From Cytobacillus purgationiresistens (GTDB lineage Bacteria > Bacillota > Bacilli > Bacillales > Cytobacillaceae): a DNA stretch of 64,000 nt. The translations under genes and the position numbers were made by a program. Shown one piece after another: positions 16,692 to 25,653 of the stretch. The stretch is from assembly GCF_030813235.1 (NCBI RefSeq), contig NZ_JAUSUB010000001.1, forward strand, positions 62,001 through 126,000, in the 5' to 3' direction. The notes under the pieces are model-generated. The model made no database searches. It had not been told where the DNA came from and saw nothing but the letters and a program-made list of their open reading frames with translations. Positions within the stretch are counted from its first letter, which is position 1, and the number at the start of each line of letters is the position of its first letter.

Positions 16692-17330
16692 CTAAATATG
16701 TAATAAAGTAAGTACGGCGAAGAAATGCATGATTGAACCTGCAAGTACAAACACATGCCATACTGCATGATGATAATAAAAACCTCTCCATACATAAAAA
16801 ACGGCTCCAACCGTATATAATAAGCCGCCAATTACTAAAAAGATCATGCCCTGTGTTGAGATATTGGCTACTAGATCTTTCCAAGCGAACACGATAAGCC
16901 AGCCCATAAGCACATACAGCAAGGTAGAATAAATAAGGTATTTTTTTGCGAAAAAGGATTTAAAAACAGTTCCTGCAATAGCTAATCCCCATACAATTCC
17001 AAACAGAGTCCAACCCAGAGGTCCTTTTACTGCAATAAATAAAAAAGGCGTATACGTACCGGCAATGAAAAAGTAGATCGATGAATGATCCAAAATCTCA
17101 AAAACATCCTTAGCTTTCCCTGCAGGTAAACTATGCAGCATAGTTGAGGAAGTATATAAGAGCACCATCGAAGTACCGAATAAGACAAAACTAACAACAT
17201 GCCAAGCCGTTCCATATAATGATGAAAAAACGGATAAAATAACTAAAGCGGCGATACTCAATAGAAATCCTATCCCATGAATAATGGCATTTGCGACTTC
17301 TTCTCCCTTGGAAAATATATGTGTTTCCAT
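16692..17330 (-). CDS. hemolysin III / PAQR family membrane protein (YplQ-like)
   Basis: A 212-residue protein with seven predicted membrane helices, the standard size of the bacterial hemolysin III branch of the PAQR family. Conserved marks are EEVANAIIHGIGFLLSIAAL at the N-terminus, SSTMLHSLPAGKAKDVFEIL with DHSSIYFFIAGTYTPFLF in the middle, and the late histidines in HHAVWHVFVLAGSIMHFFAV that bind zinc in this family. I chose ATG 17330 because GGAAGGA sits nine bases upstream; an in-frame TTG at 17348 overlaps that site. The role in Bacillus is unclear; relatives influence membrane lipid metabolism. It is monocistronic, with a shared terminator. Confidence 0.88.
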   Translation of the reverse strand: METHIFSKGEEVANAIIHGIGFLLSIAALVILSVFSSLYGTAWHVVSFVLFGTSMVLLYTSSTMLHSLPAGKAKDVFEILDHSSIYFFIAGTYTPFLFIAVKGPLGWTLFGIVWGLAIAGTVFKSFFAKKYLIYSTLLYVLMGWLIVFAWKDLVANISTQGMIFLVIGGLLYTVGAVFYVWRGFYYHHAVWHVFVLAGSIMHFFAVLTLLHI

Positions 17331-17655
17331 TGTTATCAATCCTTCCAAGTGTATAAAGATTATATTTACATAATATGTACTTATATATTAAAACAATTTA
17401 GCAGTAAAAGATAATTTAAATGCCCAAAAAGATTGTCAAGCCAATTGTTTGACCATTATTGATAAAACGAATATGCTTAAAAGTGTAAACTAACGACCGA
17501 GCAGGATGAAAGGTAATTAGATACATAATATAATCGGATTCATCCTTATGTAAGCTTATGTTCTTATTTTTGCGATTTAAGAACAAAATAGCTCTTTTTT
17601 TGAGTATATAGTTAGTATACTAACTAATTTTAAGTTAATGAAAGGAATGAATCAT
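17331..17655. other. intergenic region between divergent genes
   Basis: This AT-rich region should hold the promoters of the hemolysin III gene and the flavin oxidoreductase. Apart from the palindrome at 17610-17625 I see no gene or repeat. Confidence 0.5.
17610..17625. promoter_or_regulatory. perfect 16-bp palindrome, likely operator
   Basis: AGTTAGTATACTAACT is exactly self-complementary and lies about 30-45 bases before the start of the luciferase-like oxidoreductase. It could be an operator for a MarR, HxlR or PadR type repressor, families whose sites are often short A/T-rich palindromes with GTA-TAC centres. No such regulator is encoded beside it. Confidence 0.6.
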
Positions 17656-18675
17656 GTGGAAAATGGGAATCTAAAATTATCAATCCTAGATTTAGGAACT
17701 ATATACAATGGAGCCAGTGCGAGTGAGGGTTTGAATGATTCTAGTGAGCTTGTGCAATTGGCTGACCGTTTAGGCTATACTCGTTATTGGTTTGCTGAAC
17801 ATCATAATACGAAGCACCAGATGAGTACTTCTCCAGATTTATTAAGTGCCCATGCAGGAGCAGTAACGAAGAGGATTCGTATTGGTTCAGGCGGAATTAT
17901 GCTGCCTAATCATAGTCCTTTGAAAGTTGCTGAGAATTTTTCACTTTTGGAAGCATTGTACCCTGGGAGAGTGGATTTGGGAATTGGCCGCGCGCCGGGA
18001 ACGGATGGATTAACCGCTCTTGCTTTAAGACGTTCCAGAGAAGCGGTTACGAGATATGACTTTCCTGAACAGCTTGATGAACTGCTTTCTTTTTTCTCAG
18101 GGAACTTTTCAAGCGACCATCCCTTTCAAGCCATTTCACCTGCACCAGAACAGTTAATTCCTGATATTTTTATGCTAGGATCAAGTGATGGGGGAATGCA
18201 ATTTGCTTCCGAGCGTGGTTTAGGGTTTGTTTTTGCAGCTCATATCAATCCACAATTAGCAATTCCGATGCTTAGGGCTTACCGTAAGAATTTCAAGCCT
18301 TCCGCCCACTTATCAGAGCCTAAAAGTATAATGGGCATCATTGTGATAACTGCTGAAACAGAAGAAGAAGCAAAGCATCTTGCAGGACCAGCTGAGCTAC
18401 AATGGGTCAGATGGGCAACTGGTCAATTTCAATATGCTCCGCCAACTTTGGAAGAGGCGATCAATCATAAATTTACACCTCAAGAGGAAAGGGCGAGACA
18501 AGAAAATAGCGGAAAGTTTATCATTGGCAGTATCGCTAATGTAGAGAACAAACTGAGAGCTATCGCTGAGGAAGCGATGGTGGATGAAATCATGGTTTTA
18601 AATATGTTAACTGAAAAAACAACGCGCCATCGTTCATTTGAGTTATTGGCAGAAGCTTTACAATTGAATCATTAG
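17656..18675 (+). CDS. luciferase-like (LLM class) flavin-dependent oxidoreductase
   Basis: About 339 residues with the bacterial-luciferase TIM-barrel fold of the MsnO8/YtbE-like group. Landmarks are SILDLGTIYNGASASEGL at the start, RYWFAEHHNTKHQMSTSPDL, IRIGSGGIMLPNHSPLKVAE with NFSLLEALYPGRVDLGIGRAPGTD, FMLGSSDGGMQFASERGL, and the C-terminal FIIGSIANVENKLRAIAEEA. These bind FMN(H2) in the family; the substrate is unknown. The start is uncertain: AAAGGA suits GTG 17656, while ATG 17638 or 17647 would add a few residues. A perfect palindrome upstream suggests control by a stress- or electrophile-sensing repressor. Confidence 0.85.
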   Translation: MENGNLKLSILDLGTIYNGASASEGLNDSSELVQLADRLGYTRYWFAEHHNTKHQMSTSPDLLSAHAGAVTKRIRIGSGGIMLPNHSPLKVAENFSLLEALYPGRVDLGIGRAPGTDGLTALALRRSREAVTRYDFPEQLDELLSFFSGNFSSDHPFQAISPAPEQLIPDIFMLGSSDGGMQFASERGLGFVFAAHINPQLAIPMLRAYRKNFKPSAHLSEPKSIMGIIVITAETEEEAKHLAGPAELQWVRWATGQFQYAPPTLEEAINHKFTPQEERARQENSGKFIIGSIANVENKLRAIAEEAMVDEIMVLNMLTEKTTRHRSFELLAEALQLNH

Positions 18676-18792
18676 AGCGAAGGATTAAATGTAATAGAAG
18701 GCTGATTTTTCAGTCTATTTCTTTTGGGGATGATATGATTAAAATCCATAAGTTTGTAAAAAATACCCATATAGATATCTAAGGTTTTTGCA

Positions 18793-18821
18793 TTGACGAA
18801 AGATTTTTTAAGTGATAGATT
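18793..18821 (+). promoter_or_regulatory. sigma-A-like promoter before the peptide-binding protein gene
   Basis: TTGACG at 18793-18798 is separated by 17 bases from TAGATT at 18816-18821, about 65 bases before the start codon of the binding protein gene. Confidence 0.45.
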
Positions 18822-18885
18822 ATTCTCATGTGAGAACTCGGGATTAGGGGATTTCTCAGCTTTATTAGGAGGGAATTGTAAAAAG

Positions 18886-20481
18886 ATGAAGAAAAAACTA
18901 ACAGGTTTTACAATGTTATTATTAACATTGTTCCTTGTTTTAGCTGCCTGCTCAAATGACAAGGATACGACAGATGAAGGTAAAAATGAAAGTGCAGGGC
19001 AAGAAAAGGATGGGGGAACTTTAACGGTTGCAGTAAGTGACAATCCGCAGGTTATGAATCCTTTATATGCAAACGACCGCATTACATTAACCGTACAACA
19101 AGCACTCTACGCTCCTTTATACTTTATGGAAGAAGGCGGGGAGAAAAACTTTATTCTTGCTGAGAGTTTCGAACCCTCTGAAGACCAAAAGACATGGACT
19201 TTAAAATTAAAGGAAAACTTAAAATGGCATGATGGAGAACCCATTACTGCTGATGACCTTGTATATACTTTTGAATCTATATTAGACGAAAATCAAAACA
19301 GCTCGATCCGTGGAAGCTTAATTTTCAATGGTGAGCCTTTAAAAGTGGAGAAAGTCGATGATTTAACTGTAGATTTAATCTTACCGCAAGTAAGTGCTGC
19401 ATTTGAAGGTGTTTTAGTAGACTTCTTCCCGATTCCAAAGCATGTGTTTGAAAATGAAACAGATCTTATGCAAAGTGAGTTGAATCAAAATCCAATTGGA
19501 TCCGGCCCTTTTAAATTTAAGGAATATAAATCAGATGAGTATATCGTTTTAGAACGCTTTGATGAATATTTTGCCGGTAAACCCAAATTAGACCAGATTG
19601 TTTACCGTATCGTAAAAGATCCAAATACAGCTAATATTTCTTTGCAAAACGGCGAAGTTAACATGCGATTAGTTGAACCTCAAGATGCACAAAAGCTTGA
19701 AGGTACTGGTAAACTGAATTTGCATACTTTCCCTGAAGGAAGATTATTCTATCTTGCTTTCAATTTAGAGAGTAAAGCAGTTCAGAATAAAGAGCTTAGA
19801 CAAGCAGTTGCACATGCAATTGATAAAGAAGAAATGATACAAGCTGCTTTCGTATCAGATGAATTTGCTGATCCTGCAGCTTCTATCTTTACACCGGATA
19901 CAATGTATCACACAGAAGACATCACTACTTATAATTATAATCAAGACACAGCAAAGAAATTACTTGAAGAGGGCGGCATTGAAGAAGGTCATACTTTAAA
20001 AGTGATTTATGCTAATAACAATAAAATAATGGAAAGCCTTGCGCTGTATACACAGCAAAAACTCCAAGAAATTGGCTTGAAAGTTGATTTAACGCCAATG
20101 GACCCAAGTGCATATGGACAAAAAACATTGGATATGGCTGCAACCGATTATGATATTAGCTATGGTGGCTATATCATGGGCTCTGAACCCGATGTTTATA
20201 AAACATTATTCCAATCTGATGCTGCGTATAACTATGGGCGTTACAAAAACGCTGAGTTCGACCAATTATGGGAAGATGCAGCTGTTGAAGTAGATAAGGA
20301 TGCGCGTGAAGCACTTTATAAAGACATTCAAGAAACAGTAGCTGAGGATGTTCCATACTTGCCGCTTGCCTATCCACAAGCTATTTTAGCAGTAGATAAA
20401 AGATTCGGTGGAATTGATGAAGCAAAACCAATTCCAGTAACGATGGTTGAGGATCTTTCAAAAATTTACGAAGTAGAATAA
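18886..20481 (+). CDS. peptide ABC transporter substrate-binding lipoprotein
   Basis: A 531-residue extracellular binding protein of solute-binding family 5 (OppA/DppE type). The lipoprotein signal KLTGFTMLLLTLFLVLAAC ends in a lipobox cysteine near residue 22, followed by a charged linker. The domain starts GGTLTVAVSDNPQVMNPLYA, with LKENLKWHDGEPITADDLVY, IGSGPFKFKEYKSDEY, ELRQAVAHAIDKEEMI and GRYKNAEFDQLWEDA. AGGAGGG 16-18 bases before ATG 18886 is slightly distant but is the only good site; upstream in-frame codons do not fit a signal peptide. It heads an operon with two permeases and two ATPases. A terminator-like hairpin follows and may lower downstream expression. Confidence 0.92.
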   Translation: MKKKLTGFTMLLLTLFLVLAACSNDKDTTDEGKNESAGQEKDGGTLTVAVSDNPQVMNPLYANDRITLTVQQALYAPLYFMEEGGEKNFILAESFEPSEDQKTWTLKLKENLKWHDGEPITADDLVYTFESILDENQNSSIRGSLIFNGEPLKVEKVDDLTVDLILPQVSAAFEGVLVDFFPIPKHVFENETDLMQSELNQNPIGSGPFKFKEYKSDEYIVLERFDEYFAGKPKLDQIVYRIVKDPNTANISLQNGEVNMRLVEPQDAQKLEGTGKLNLHTFPEGRLFYLAFNLESKAVQNKELRQAVAHAIDKEEMIQAAFVSDEFADPAASIFTPDTMYHTEDITTYNYNQDTAKKLLEEGGIEEGHTLKVIYANNNKIMESLALYTQQKLQEIGLKVDLTPMDPSAYGQKTLDMAATDYDISYGGYIMGSEPDVYKTLFQSDAAYNYGRYKNAEFDQLWEDAAVEVDKDAREALYKDIQETVAEDVPYLPLAYPQAILAVDKRFGGIDEAKPIPVTMVEDLSKIYEVE

Positions 20482-20490
20482 GTAAACGGC

Positions 20491-20520
20491 AAAAAAGCTG
20501 ATATACCAATCAGCTTTTTT
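20491..20520 (+). terminator. hairpin between the binding protein and permease genes
   Basis: A perfect 12-base stem, AAAAAAGCTGAT and ATCAGCTTTTTT, with a 6-base loop follows the binding-protein stop codon. Partial termination here would give the usual excess of binding protein over membrane components. Confidence 0.8.
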
Positions 20521-20610
20521 GCACGTTTTGATGATAATTACTACACTTTTTAAACAATAGGACGAATCATGAAACAGTATTTCATGGATTCTTAAAAAGG
20601 GGGTTCACTT

Positions 20611-21561
20611 GTGAAGAAGGTTATTTTGAAAAGGTTTTTAAATGCAATCCCTCTTCTTTTCATTATTTCTATTATTGCCTTTTTACTCATTAAGCTCGCA
20701 CCAGGGGATCCAATTCAAAGCTTTGTCACACCAGATATGAATCCAGATGATGTGGAGCGCATGCGAAAAAGCCTTGGGTTGGATCAGCCAATTTATATGC
20801 AATATATTCTGTGGCTTCAAAATATACTCACTGGGAACTTTGGGTATTCCATCATTACTAAGCGACCAGTTTTAGATATGATTATTGAGCGAATTCCAGC
20901 TACTTTAGGGTTAATGGGCGCTTCTCTTCTATTATCATTAATTATTGCAATACCTCTTGGAATGATTACTGCTGTGAAGAAAAATACAATTTTTGACCGG
21001 ATTGCTAATTTCTTTGCGTACATAGGCATTTCCATTCCTGGTTTTTGGTTTGGTCTTATGTTAATTTACGTATTTTCTCTTCAGCTTGGACTGCTCCCAA
21101 GTATGGGTATGAGAACAGTTGGGACCGACTCCATTTGGGATGTAATGAAGCATGGCATCTTGCCGGCAACCGTTCTTGCTTTCCAAAATATATCCGTTTA
21201 TATGCGTTATATTCGTTCAAGTACAATTAGGCAGTTGGATGAAGACTATGTGCAAATTCAATATGCGTATGGAGCAAGTAAAAGACATGTTTTATTTAAT
21301 CATGTATTACGAAATGTCTTGCTGCCTGTTATTACGATTATCGGCCTATCCATCCCAAACCTAGTCGGCGGTGCATTCATAACTGAAACGGTCTTTTCTT
21401 GGCCAGGTCTCGGATTACTTGGAGTAACTTCTATCTTCAGTTTTGATTATCCCGTTATTATGGCCATTACATTATTCTCGTCAGTCATGCTTATATTGGG
21501 CAATCTGATTGCAGACATTTTATATAGCGTCGTTGATCCGCGGATAAGGTTAAGGGGGTAA
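20611..21561 (+). CDS. peptide ABC transporter permease (OppB/DppB type)
   Basis: A 316-residue inner-membrane permease with six helices. The N-terminus KRFLNAIPLLFIISIIAFLL is typical of the OppB/DppB branch; LAPGDPI and RKSLGLDQPIYMQYILWL follow. The ATPase-coupling EAA-like loop is AYGASKRHVLFNHVLRNVLL with PVITIIGLSIPNLVGGAFIT. GTG 20611 has AAGGGGG upstream. Only four bases separate it from the second permease, showing tight co-translation. With the other subunits it should import di- or oligopeptides; the specificity is not visible. Confidence 0.92.
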   Translation: MKKVILKRFLNAIPLLFIISIIAFLLIKLAPGDPIQSFVTPDMNPDDVERMRKSLGLDQPIYMQYILWLQNILTGNFGYSIITKRPVLDMIIERIPATLGLMGASLLLSLIIAIPLGMITAVKKNTIFDRIANFFAYIGISIPGFWFGLMLIYVFSLQLGLLPSMGMRTVGTDSIWDVMKHGILPATVLAFQNISVYMRYIRSSTIRQLDEDYVQIQYAYGASKRHVLFNHVLRNVLLPVITIIGLSIPNLVGGAFITETVFSWPGLGLLGVTSIFSFDYPVIMAITLFSSVMLILGNLIADILYSVVDPRIRLRG

Positions 21562-21565
21562 GGGA

Positions 21566-22420
21566 ATGAACAAACGGAAATGGAATGGAGTTAAAAGAGA
21601 GCTATTTAAAAATAAATATGCACTGATGGCTTTCGTTCTCCTAATTGTCTTTTTAATAGCTGCTTTGTTTGCATTCTTATCACCTTTTGATCCAAACAAG
21701 ATGTCGATCATCGATAAGCTGCAATCGCCAAATGGCAAGCATTTATTTGGCACAGATGAATATGGACGAGATTATTTTACTCGTGTTTTATATGGAGCAA
21801 GGGTTTCACTTGCAGTAGGCTTTTTATCAATGATTGTAGCTGTTGTCATTGGCACAACGGTTGGTACGGTTTCAGGTTATTTTGGAGGTTGGATTGATAA
21901 TATCCTAATGCGCTTTGTTGAAGTATTAATGTCGATTCCATCATTCTTCTTAATGCTGCTTTTGAATGCATATATGAAGCCAGGAATTACAACACTCGTA
22001 TTAATTATCGGCTTCTTTACGTGGATGGAAATCGCCAGAATTGTAAGGTCGGAAACTTTATCAATTAAAGAACGGGAATATGTCATGTATGCTAAGGCGT
22101 CTGGACAGTCGTCGTTCTTGACGATAACAAAACATATTATTCCTAATATCGCACCGACCATTATTATTGCTGGTACATTAAATATCGCAACAGCTATCTT
22201 AATGGAGTCATCCCTAAGCTTTCTTGGACTAGGTGTACAGCAGCCGAACTCTTCATGGGGAAGCATGCTAAATAGTGCTCAAGGATATATCGGGGAAGCG
22301 TGGCATTTGACCCTATTCCCTGGATTTTTAATATTATTTACAGTTCTTTGCTTCAATGTACTCGGTGATGTATTGCGCGTCGCATTCGAGCCTAAAGGAG
22401 CTAATGGTGAGAAGAAATAA
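21566..22420 (+). CDS. peptide ABC transporter permease (OppC/DppC type)
   Basis: A 284-residue permease carrying the OppC N-terminal motif (ALFAFLSPFDPNKMS), then HLFGTDEYGRDYFTRVLYGA and RVSLAVGFLSMIVAVVIGTT. The coupling loop is YVMYAKASGQSSFLTITKHI, and the C-terminal segment is ESSLSFLGLGVQQPNSSWG. About six helices are predicted. It partners the preceding OppB-type permease and the two ATPases downstream. GGGGGTAAGGGA precedes ATG 21566. Confidence 0.92.
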   Translation: MNKRKWNGVKRELFKNKYALMAFVLLIVFLIAALFAFLSPFDPNKMSIIDKLQSPNGKHLFGTDEYGRDYFTRVLYGARVSLAVGFLSMIVAVVIGTTVGTVSGYFGGWIDNILMRFVEVLMSIPSFFLMLLLNAYMKPGITTLVLIIGFFTWMEIARIVRSETLSIKEREYVMYAKASGQSSFLTITKHIIPNIAPTIIIAGTLNIATAILMESSLSFLGLGVQQPNSSWGSMLNSAQGYIGEAWHLTLFPGFLILFTVLCFNVLGDVLRVAFEPKGANGEKK

Positions 22421-22455
22421 ATGCTAGATCTCGCTTATGAAAGGAGTTGAATCGT

Positions 22456-23445
22456 ATGGCGGAAAAATTATTAGAAGTAGTTGATTTGAAAACTAGCTTC
22501 TACACAGGTGCAGGAGAAGTTCAGGCAGTTCGCGGCGTGAGCTTTCAATTAGAAAAAGGCGAAGTATTAGGGATTGTCGGCGAATCCGGCAGCGGTAAAA
22601 GTGTAATGGCTAAATCCATCATGTCACTTATCCAGTCTCCCGGGAAAATCAAACAAGGAGATATCACTTGGCGTGGAGAAAATCTTCTTGGAAAAAGTGA
22701 GAAACAGCTCCGAGCCATTCGTGGAAATGAAATATCTTTGATATCACAAGACCCGATGTCAGCATTAAATCCGGTTGTTAAAATTGGCAAGCAAATGACA
22801 GAGGTCATTATCCGCCATCAACGTGTAGGGAAAAAGGAAGCGGAAAAACGCGCCGTCGATCTGCTTGGAAAAGTGGGGATATCTTCTCCTGAAGAGAGAC
22901 TAAAACAATATCCTCATGAACTTAGCGGAGGAATGAAGCAGCGCATCATGATTGGAATGTCAATCAGTTGTCAGCCTGAGTTGCTCATTGCAGACGAACC
23001 GACGACAGCTCTGGATGTAACAATTCAATCCCAGATATTAAACCTTATGTCAGCCTTAAAAGATAAGGAACAGATGGCATTAATTCTTATTACACACGAT
23101 TTGGGAGTCGTGGCAGAAAACTGTGAACGAGTACTCGTCATGTATGGGGGACTGATTATGGAGGAGGGTCCGGTAAAGGAGCTTTTCCAAAACCCGAAAC
23201 ATCCTTATACAGAAGGATTATTAAGATCTCTGCCCAAAAGGTCGAATGGAGTAAAAGAAAGACTCGTTCCAATCCAAGGATCACCCCCAGATTTACTAAA
23301 CCCGCCACAGGGCTGTCCTTTTGCAGACCGATGTCCATACGTGATGGATAAATGTGCTGAACTGCCACCCTATTTTAAAGTTGACAGCGAACGAAAAACA
23401 ATGTGCTGGCTTCATGAAAGTGAGGAAGGTGACAATCATGAGTGA
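22456..23445 (+). CDS. peptide ABC transporter ATPase (OppD/DppD type)
   Basis: A 329-residue ATP-binding subunit. The Walker A motif is GIVGESGSGKSVMAKSIM, the signature LSGGMKQRIMIGMSI, Walker B LLIADEPTTALD and the H-loop ITHDLGVVAENC. The C-terminal oligopeptide extension has the iron-sulfur-type cysteines in GCPFADRCPYVMDKCAELPP. ATG 22456 follows GAAAGGAGTTGAATCGT; an in-frame TTG at 22447 lies inside that site. Its 3' end overlaps the next ATPase gene by 8 bases. It pairs with the OppF-type subunit as a heterodimeric motor. Confidence 0.93.
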   Translation: MAEKLLEVVDLKTSFYTGAGEVQAVRGVSFQLEKGEVLGIVGESGSGKSVMAKSIMSLIQSPGKIKQGDITWRGENLLGKSEKQLRAIRGNEISLISQDPMSALNPVVKIGKQMTEVIIRHQRVGKKEAEKRAVDLLGKVGISSPEERLKQYPHELSGGMKQRIMIGMSISCQPELLIADEPTTALDVTIQSQILNLMSALKDKEQMALILITHDLGVVAENCERVLVMYGGLIMEEGPVKELFQNPKHPYTEGLLRSLPKRSNGVKERLVPIQGSPPDLLNPPQGCPFADRCPYVMDKCAELPPYFKVDSERKTMCWLHESEEGDNHE

Positions 23446-24430
23446 AAACTTGTTGGAAGTAAAGGATTTAAAAAAGTACTATCCGGTTAAAAGCAGTTCA
23501 CTTTTCGGAAAAGAAAGAGTATTAAAAGCGGTTGATGGGGTTAATTTTTCTATTAAAAAAGGAGAGACTTTTGGTCTTGTTGGCGAATCCGGTTGCGGAA
23601 AATCAACAATAGGCAGAAGTATTATTCGTCTGCATGACATCACATCTGGAAATATCTTCTTTGATGGAGATGATATTGCCTCTTTAAATGAAAAAGGATT
23701 AAAAAAGTACAGACGCAGAATGCAGGCTGTATTCCAAGACCCTTATGCATCCCTTAATCCGACAATGAACGTATTTGAATTGATCAGTGAACCGATGAAA
23801 ATCCATGGCAATCCCACTCCTGCTGAACAAAAAGACACAATACTGTCATTGCTTGACCAGGTTGGGTTAAAGAAAGATCACTTATACCGATATCCTCATG
23901 AATTTAGCGGAGGACAGCGGCAAAGAGTGAGCATCGCAAGAGCACTTTCTGTGAATCCTGATTTCATCCTATGTGATGAGCCAATATCTGCCTTAGATGT
24001 ATCTGTACAAGCTCAAGTTGTAAACATGCTTGAAGATATTCAAGAGAAAACAGGTGTTACTTATCTATTCATTGCCCATGATCTGTCCATGGTTCGCCAT
24101 ATTTCCAACCGCATCGGTGTCATGTACCTTGGCGACATTGTTGAAATTGCTGAAAGTGATGAGCTATATACCGAGCCGCTTCATCCTTATACACAAGCAT
24201 TATTATCTGCTATTCCAGAACCGGATACCACCATTGCTAAGCGAGAACGGATCGTCTTATCAGGAGAAGTGCCAAGTCCGTTAAATGCCCCATCAGGCTG
24301 TAAATTTAGAACGCGCTGTCCGCATGCAATGGATATTTGCAGAGAAGTCGTACCGCCAATGCTAGCAATAGGGAATGGCCGTCAGGTTGCTTGCCATTTA
24401 TATGATGAGGAGGGCAAAATCATTGAATAG
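23438..24430 (+). CDS. peptide ABC transporter ATPase (OppF/DppF type)
   Basis: A 330-residue ATP-binding subunit. Walker A is GLVGESGCGKSTIGRSII, the signature EFSGGQRQRVSIARALS, Walker B FILCDEPISALDVSVQAQV, and the H-loop FIAHDLSMVRHISNRIG. The C-terminal cysteine-rich oligopeptide tail (SGCKFRTRCPHAMDICRE) is present. ATG 23438 follows GAGGAAGGTG and overlaps the end of the OppD-type gene. The gene's last bases overlap the start of an unknown 146-residue protein, so that protein is translated from the same message. Confidence 0.93.
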   Translation: MSENLLEVKDLKKYYPVKSSSLFGKERVLKAVDGVNFSIKKGETFGLVGESGCGKSTIGRSIIRLHDITSGNIFFDGDDIASLNEKGLKKYRRRMQAVFQDPYASLNPTMNVFELISEPMKIHGNPTPAEQKDTILSLLDQVGLKKDHLYRYPHEFSGGQRQRVSIARALSVNPDFILCDEPISALDVSVQAQVVNMLEDIQEKTGVTYLFIAHDLSMVRHISNRIGVMYLGDIVEIAESDELYTEPLHPYTQALLSAIPEPDTTIAKRERIVLSGEVPSPLNAPSGCKFRTRCPHAMDICREVVPPMLAIGNGRQVACHLYDEEGKIIE

Positions 24431-24863
24431 AGAGCAATTAGCATTGAATCACGCATTAATGATTGAAATGATTAGGTCAAAGGGTGTTTCAAATACTGAA
24501 ATGATGGCATTATTGAAAAAAGGCGACACAGAGGGATTCCGAGTTTTTGGAGACGGTATCCCCGATTGGCAAACCTTTATTGAATACTATCATAACCATA
24601 CTAATAAAGTTGAGAATGCCATTATGAAAGGATTCAAAATCACCTTTTTAACAAAAGGGGCGCTTAAATCTTTATTAAGAATTAAATATGGCTTACATGA
24701 GAGTGTTAACTTCCAAGATTGTGGCCATTATTTGGATGAACTCCAATTATCAATTCCGCAATACGAAGAGCTTCAACACACGATATCTAATAACTGGACG
24801 ATAGTCGAAAAGTCTTTCAATGACCCAACCTATGATTTAAAAATCGAATTAACACGGCAATGA
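24423..24863 (+). CDS. unknown protein translationally coupled to the peptide transporter
   Basis: I do not recognise the family. From TTG 24423, with GAGGAGGG upstream, the product is about 146 residues and soluble, with no signal peptide or membrane segment. It begins NREQLALNHALMIEMIRSKG, includes GFRVFGDGIPDWQTFIEYYH and a basic patch FKITFLTKGALKSLLRIKYG, and ends NDPTYDLKIELTRQ. The start overlaps the OppF-type stop by 8 bases, and a strong terminator follows, so it is the last gene of the operon. That position suggests a role linked to peptide uptake, such as a peptide-responsive regulator or accessory factor, but the sequence itself does not show this. Confidence 0.75.
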   Translation: MNREQLALNHALMIEMIRSKGVSNTEMMALLKKGDTEGFRVFGDGIPDWQTFIEYYHNHTNKVENAIMKGFKITFLTKGALKSLLRIKYGLHESVNFQDCGHYLDELQLSIPQYEELQHTISNNWTIVEKSFNDPTYDLKIELTRQ

Positions 24864-24871
24864 TAATGATG

Positions 24872-24905
24872 AAAAAGACCTAAACAAATGTTTAGGTCTT
24901 TTTTT
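24872..24905 (+). terminator. terminator of the peptide transporter operon
   Basis: AAAAAGACCTAAAC and GTTTAGGTCTTTTT form a perfect 14-base stem with a 4-base loop and extra T residues. Confidence 0.92.
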
Positions 24906-25018
24906 GGGTTTGACTGAATCGAGGGTGTTCTTATTCGTATTTAAATATAATTGCCAATTATGTCTGTTTTTAGCTAAAAACAAAAAAATGTTTGTACCAT
25001 TTAAATAAGAGCTAAATG

Positions 25019-25530
25019 ACGTTGGCTAAATTCTATAACGTCGGGAAAAACCGCTATAATCATCCCAAACTAAGGTCAAAACGGCAAGAGAAGGTAGAAA
25101 ACCCGCCATAATAATCCCAAAGTAAGGTCAAAACGATGAGAGAAGGTAGAAAAATCACCATAATAATCCCAAGCTAAGGTCAAAACGATGAGAGAAGGTA
25201 GAAAACCCACCATAATAATCCCAAGCTAAGGTCAAAACGATGAGAGAAGGTAGAAAAACCGCCATAATAATCCCAAAGTAAGGTCAAAACGATGAGAGAA
25301 GGTAGAAAAACCACCATAATAATCCCAAGCTAAGGTCAAAACGATGAGAGAAGGTAGAAAAACCGCCATAATAATCCCAAGCTAAGGCCAAAACGATGAG
25401 AGAAGGTAGAAAACCCACCATAATAATCCCAAGCTAAAGTCAAAACGATGAGAGAAGGTAGAAAACCCATCATAATAATCCCAAGCTAAGGTCAAAACGA
25501 TGAGAGAAGGTAGAAAACCCGAAAAAATCA
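25019..25530. repeat. tandem array of 52-bp repeats
   Basis: Nine copies begin at 25071, 25123, 25175, 25227, 25279, 25331, 25383, 25435 and 25487, exactly 52 bases apart, with a divergent partial copy before the first. Each unit contains AAGGTCAAAACGATGAGAG, AAGGTAGAAAAC and CCATAATAATCCCAA. Copies differ at a few scattered positions. The unit is not a multiple of three, has stops in all frames and no unique spacers, so it is neither coding nor CRISPR. It fills most of the 790-base gap between the peptide operon and the deacetylase gene. The same unit recurs at 60.33-60.56 kb. Confidence 0.92.
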
Positions 25531-25653
25531 AAGAGTGCTTCATTTTTTCAGCAAAAAGGAAGGGGAAAAAAGAAAATCTAGCCCCTTCCCAATGTAAGAG
25601 ATAAGAGACCGAACTAATTTGCCTTGAGATTTTAAAAAATCAAAAATCAAAAA

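Noticed and set aside
18672-19082. Minus-strand frame of 136 codons
   Set aside because: Antisense to the binding-protein gene, with no ribosome site or family resemblance.
25019-25530. CRISPR array
   Set aside because: The units are continuous 52-bp copies with no unique spacers, and no cas genes are present.
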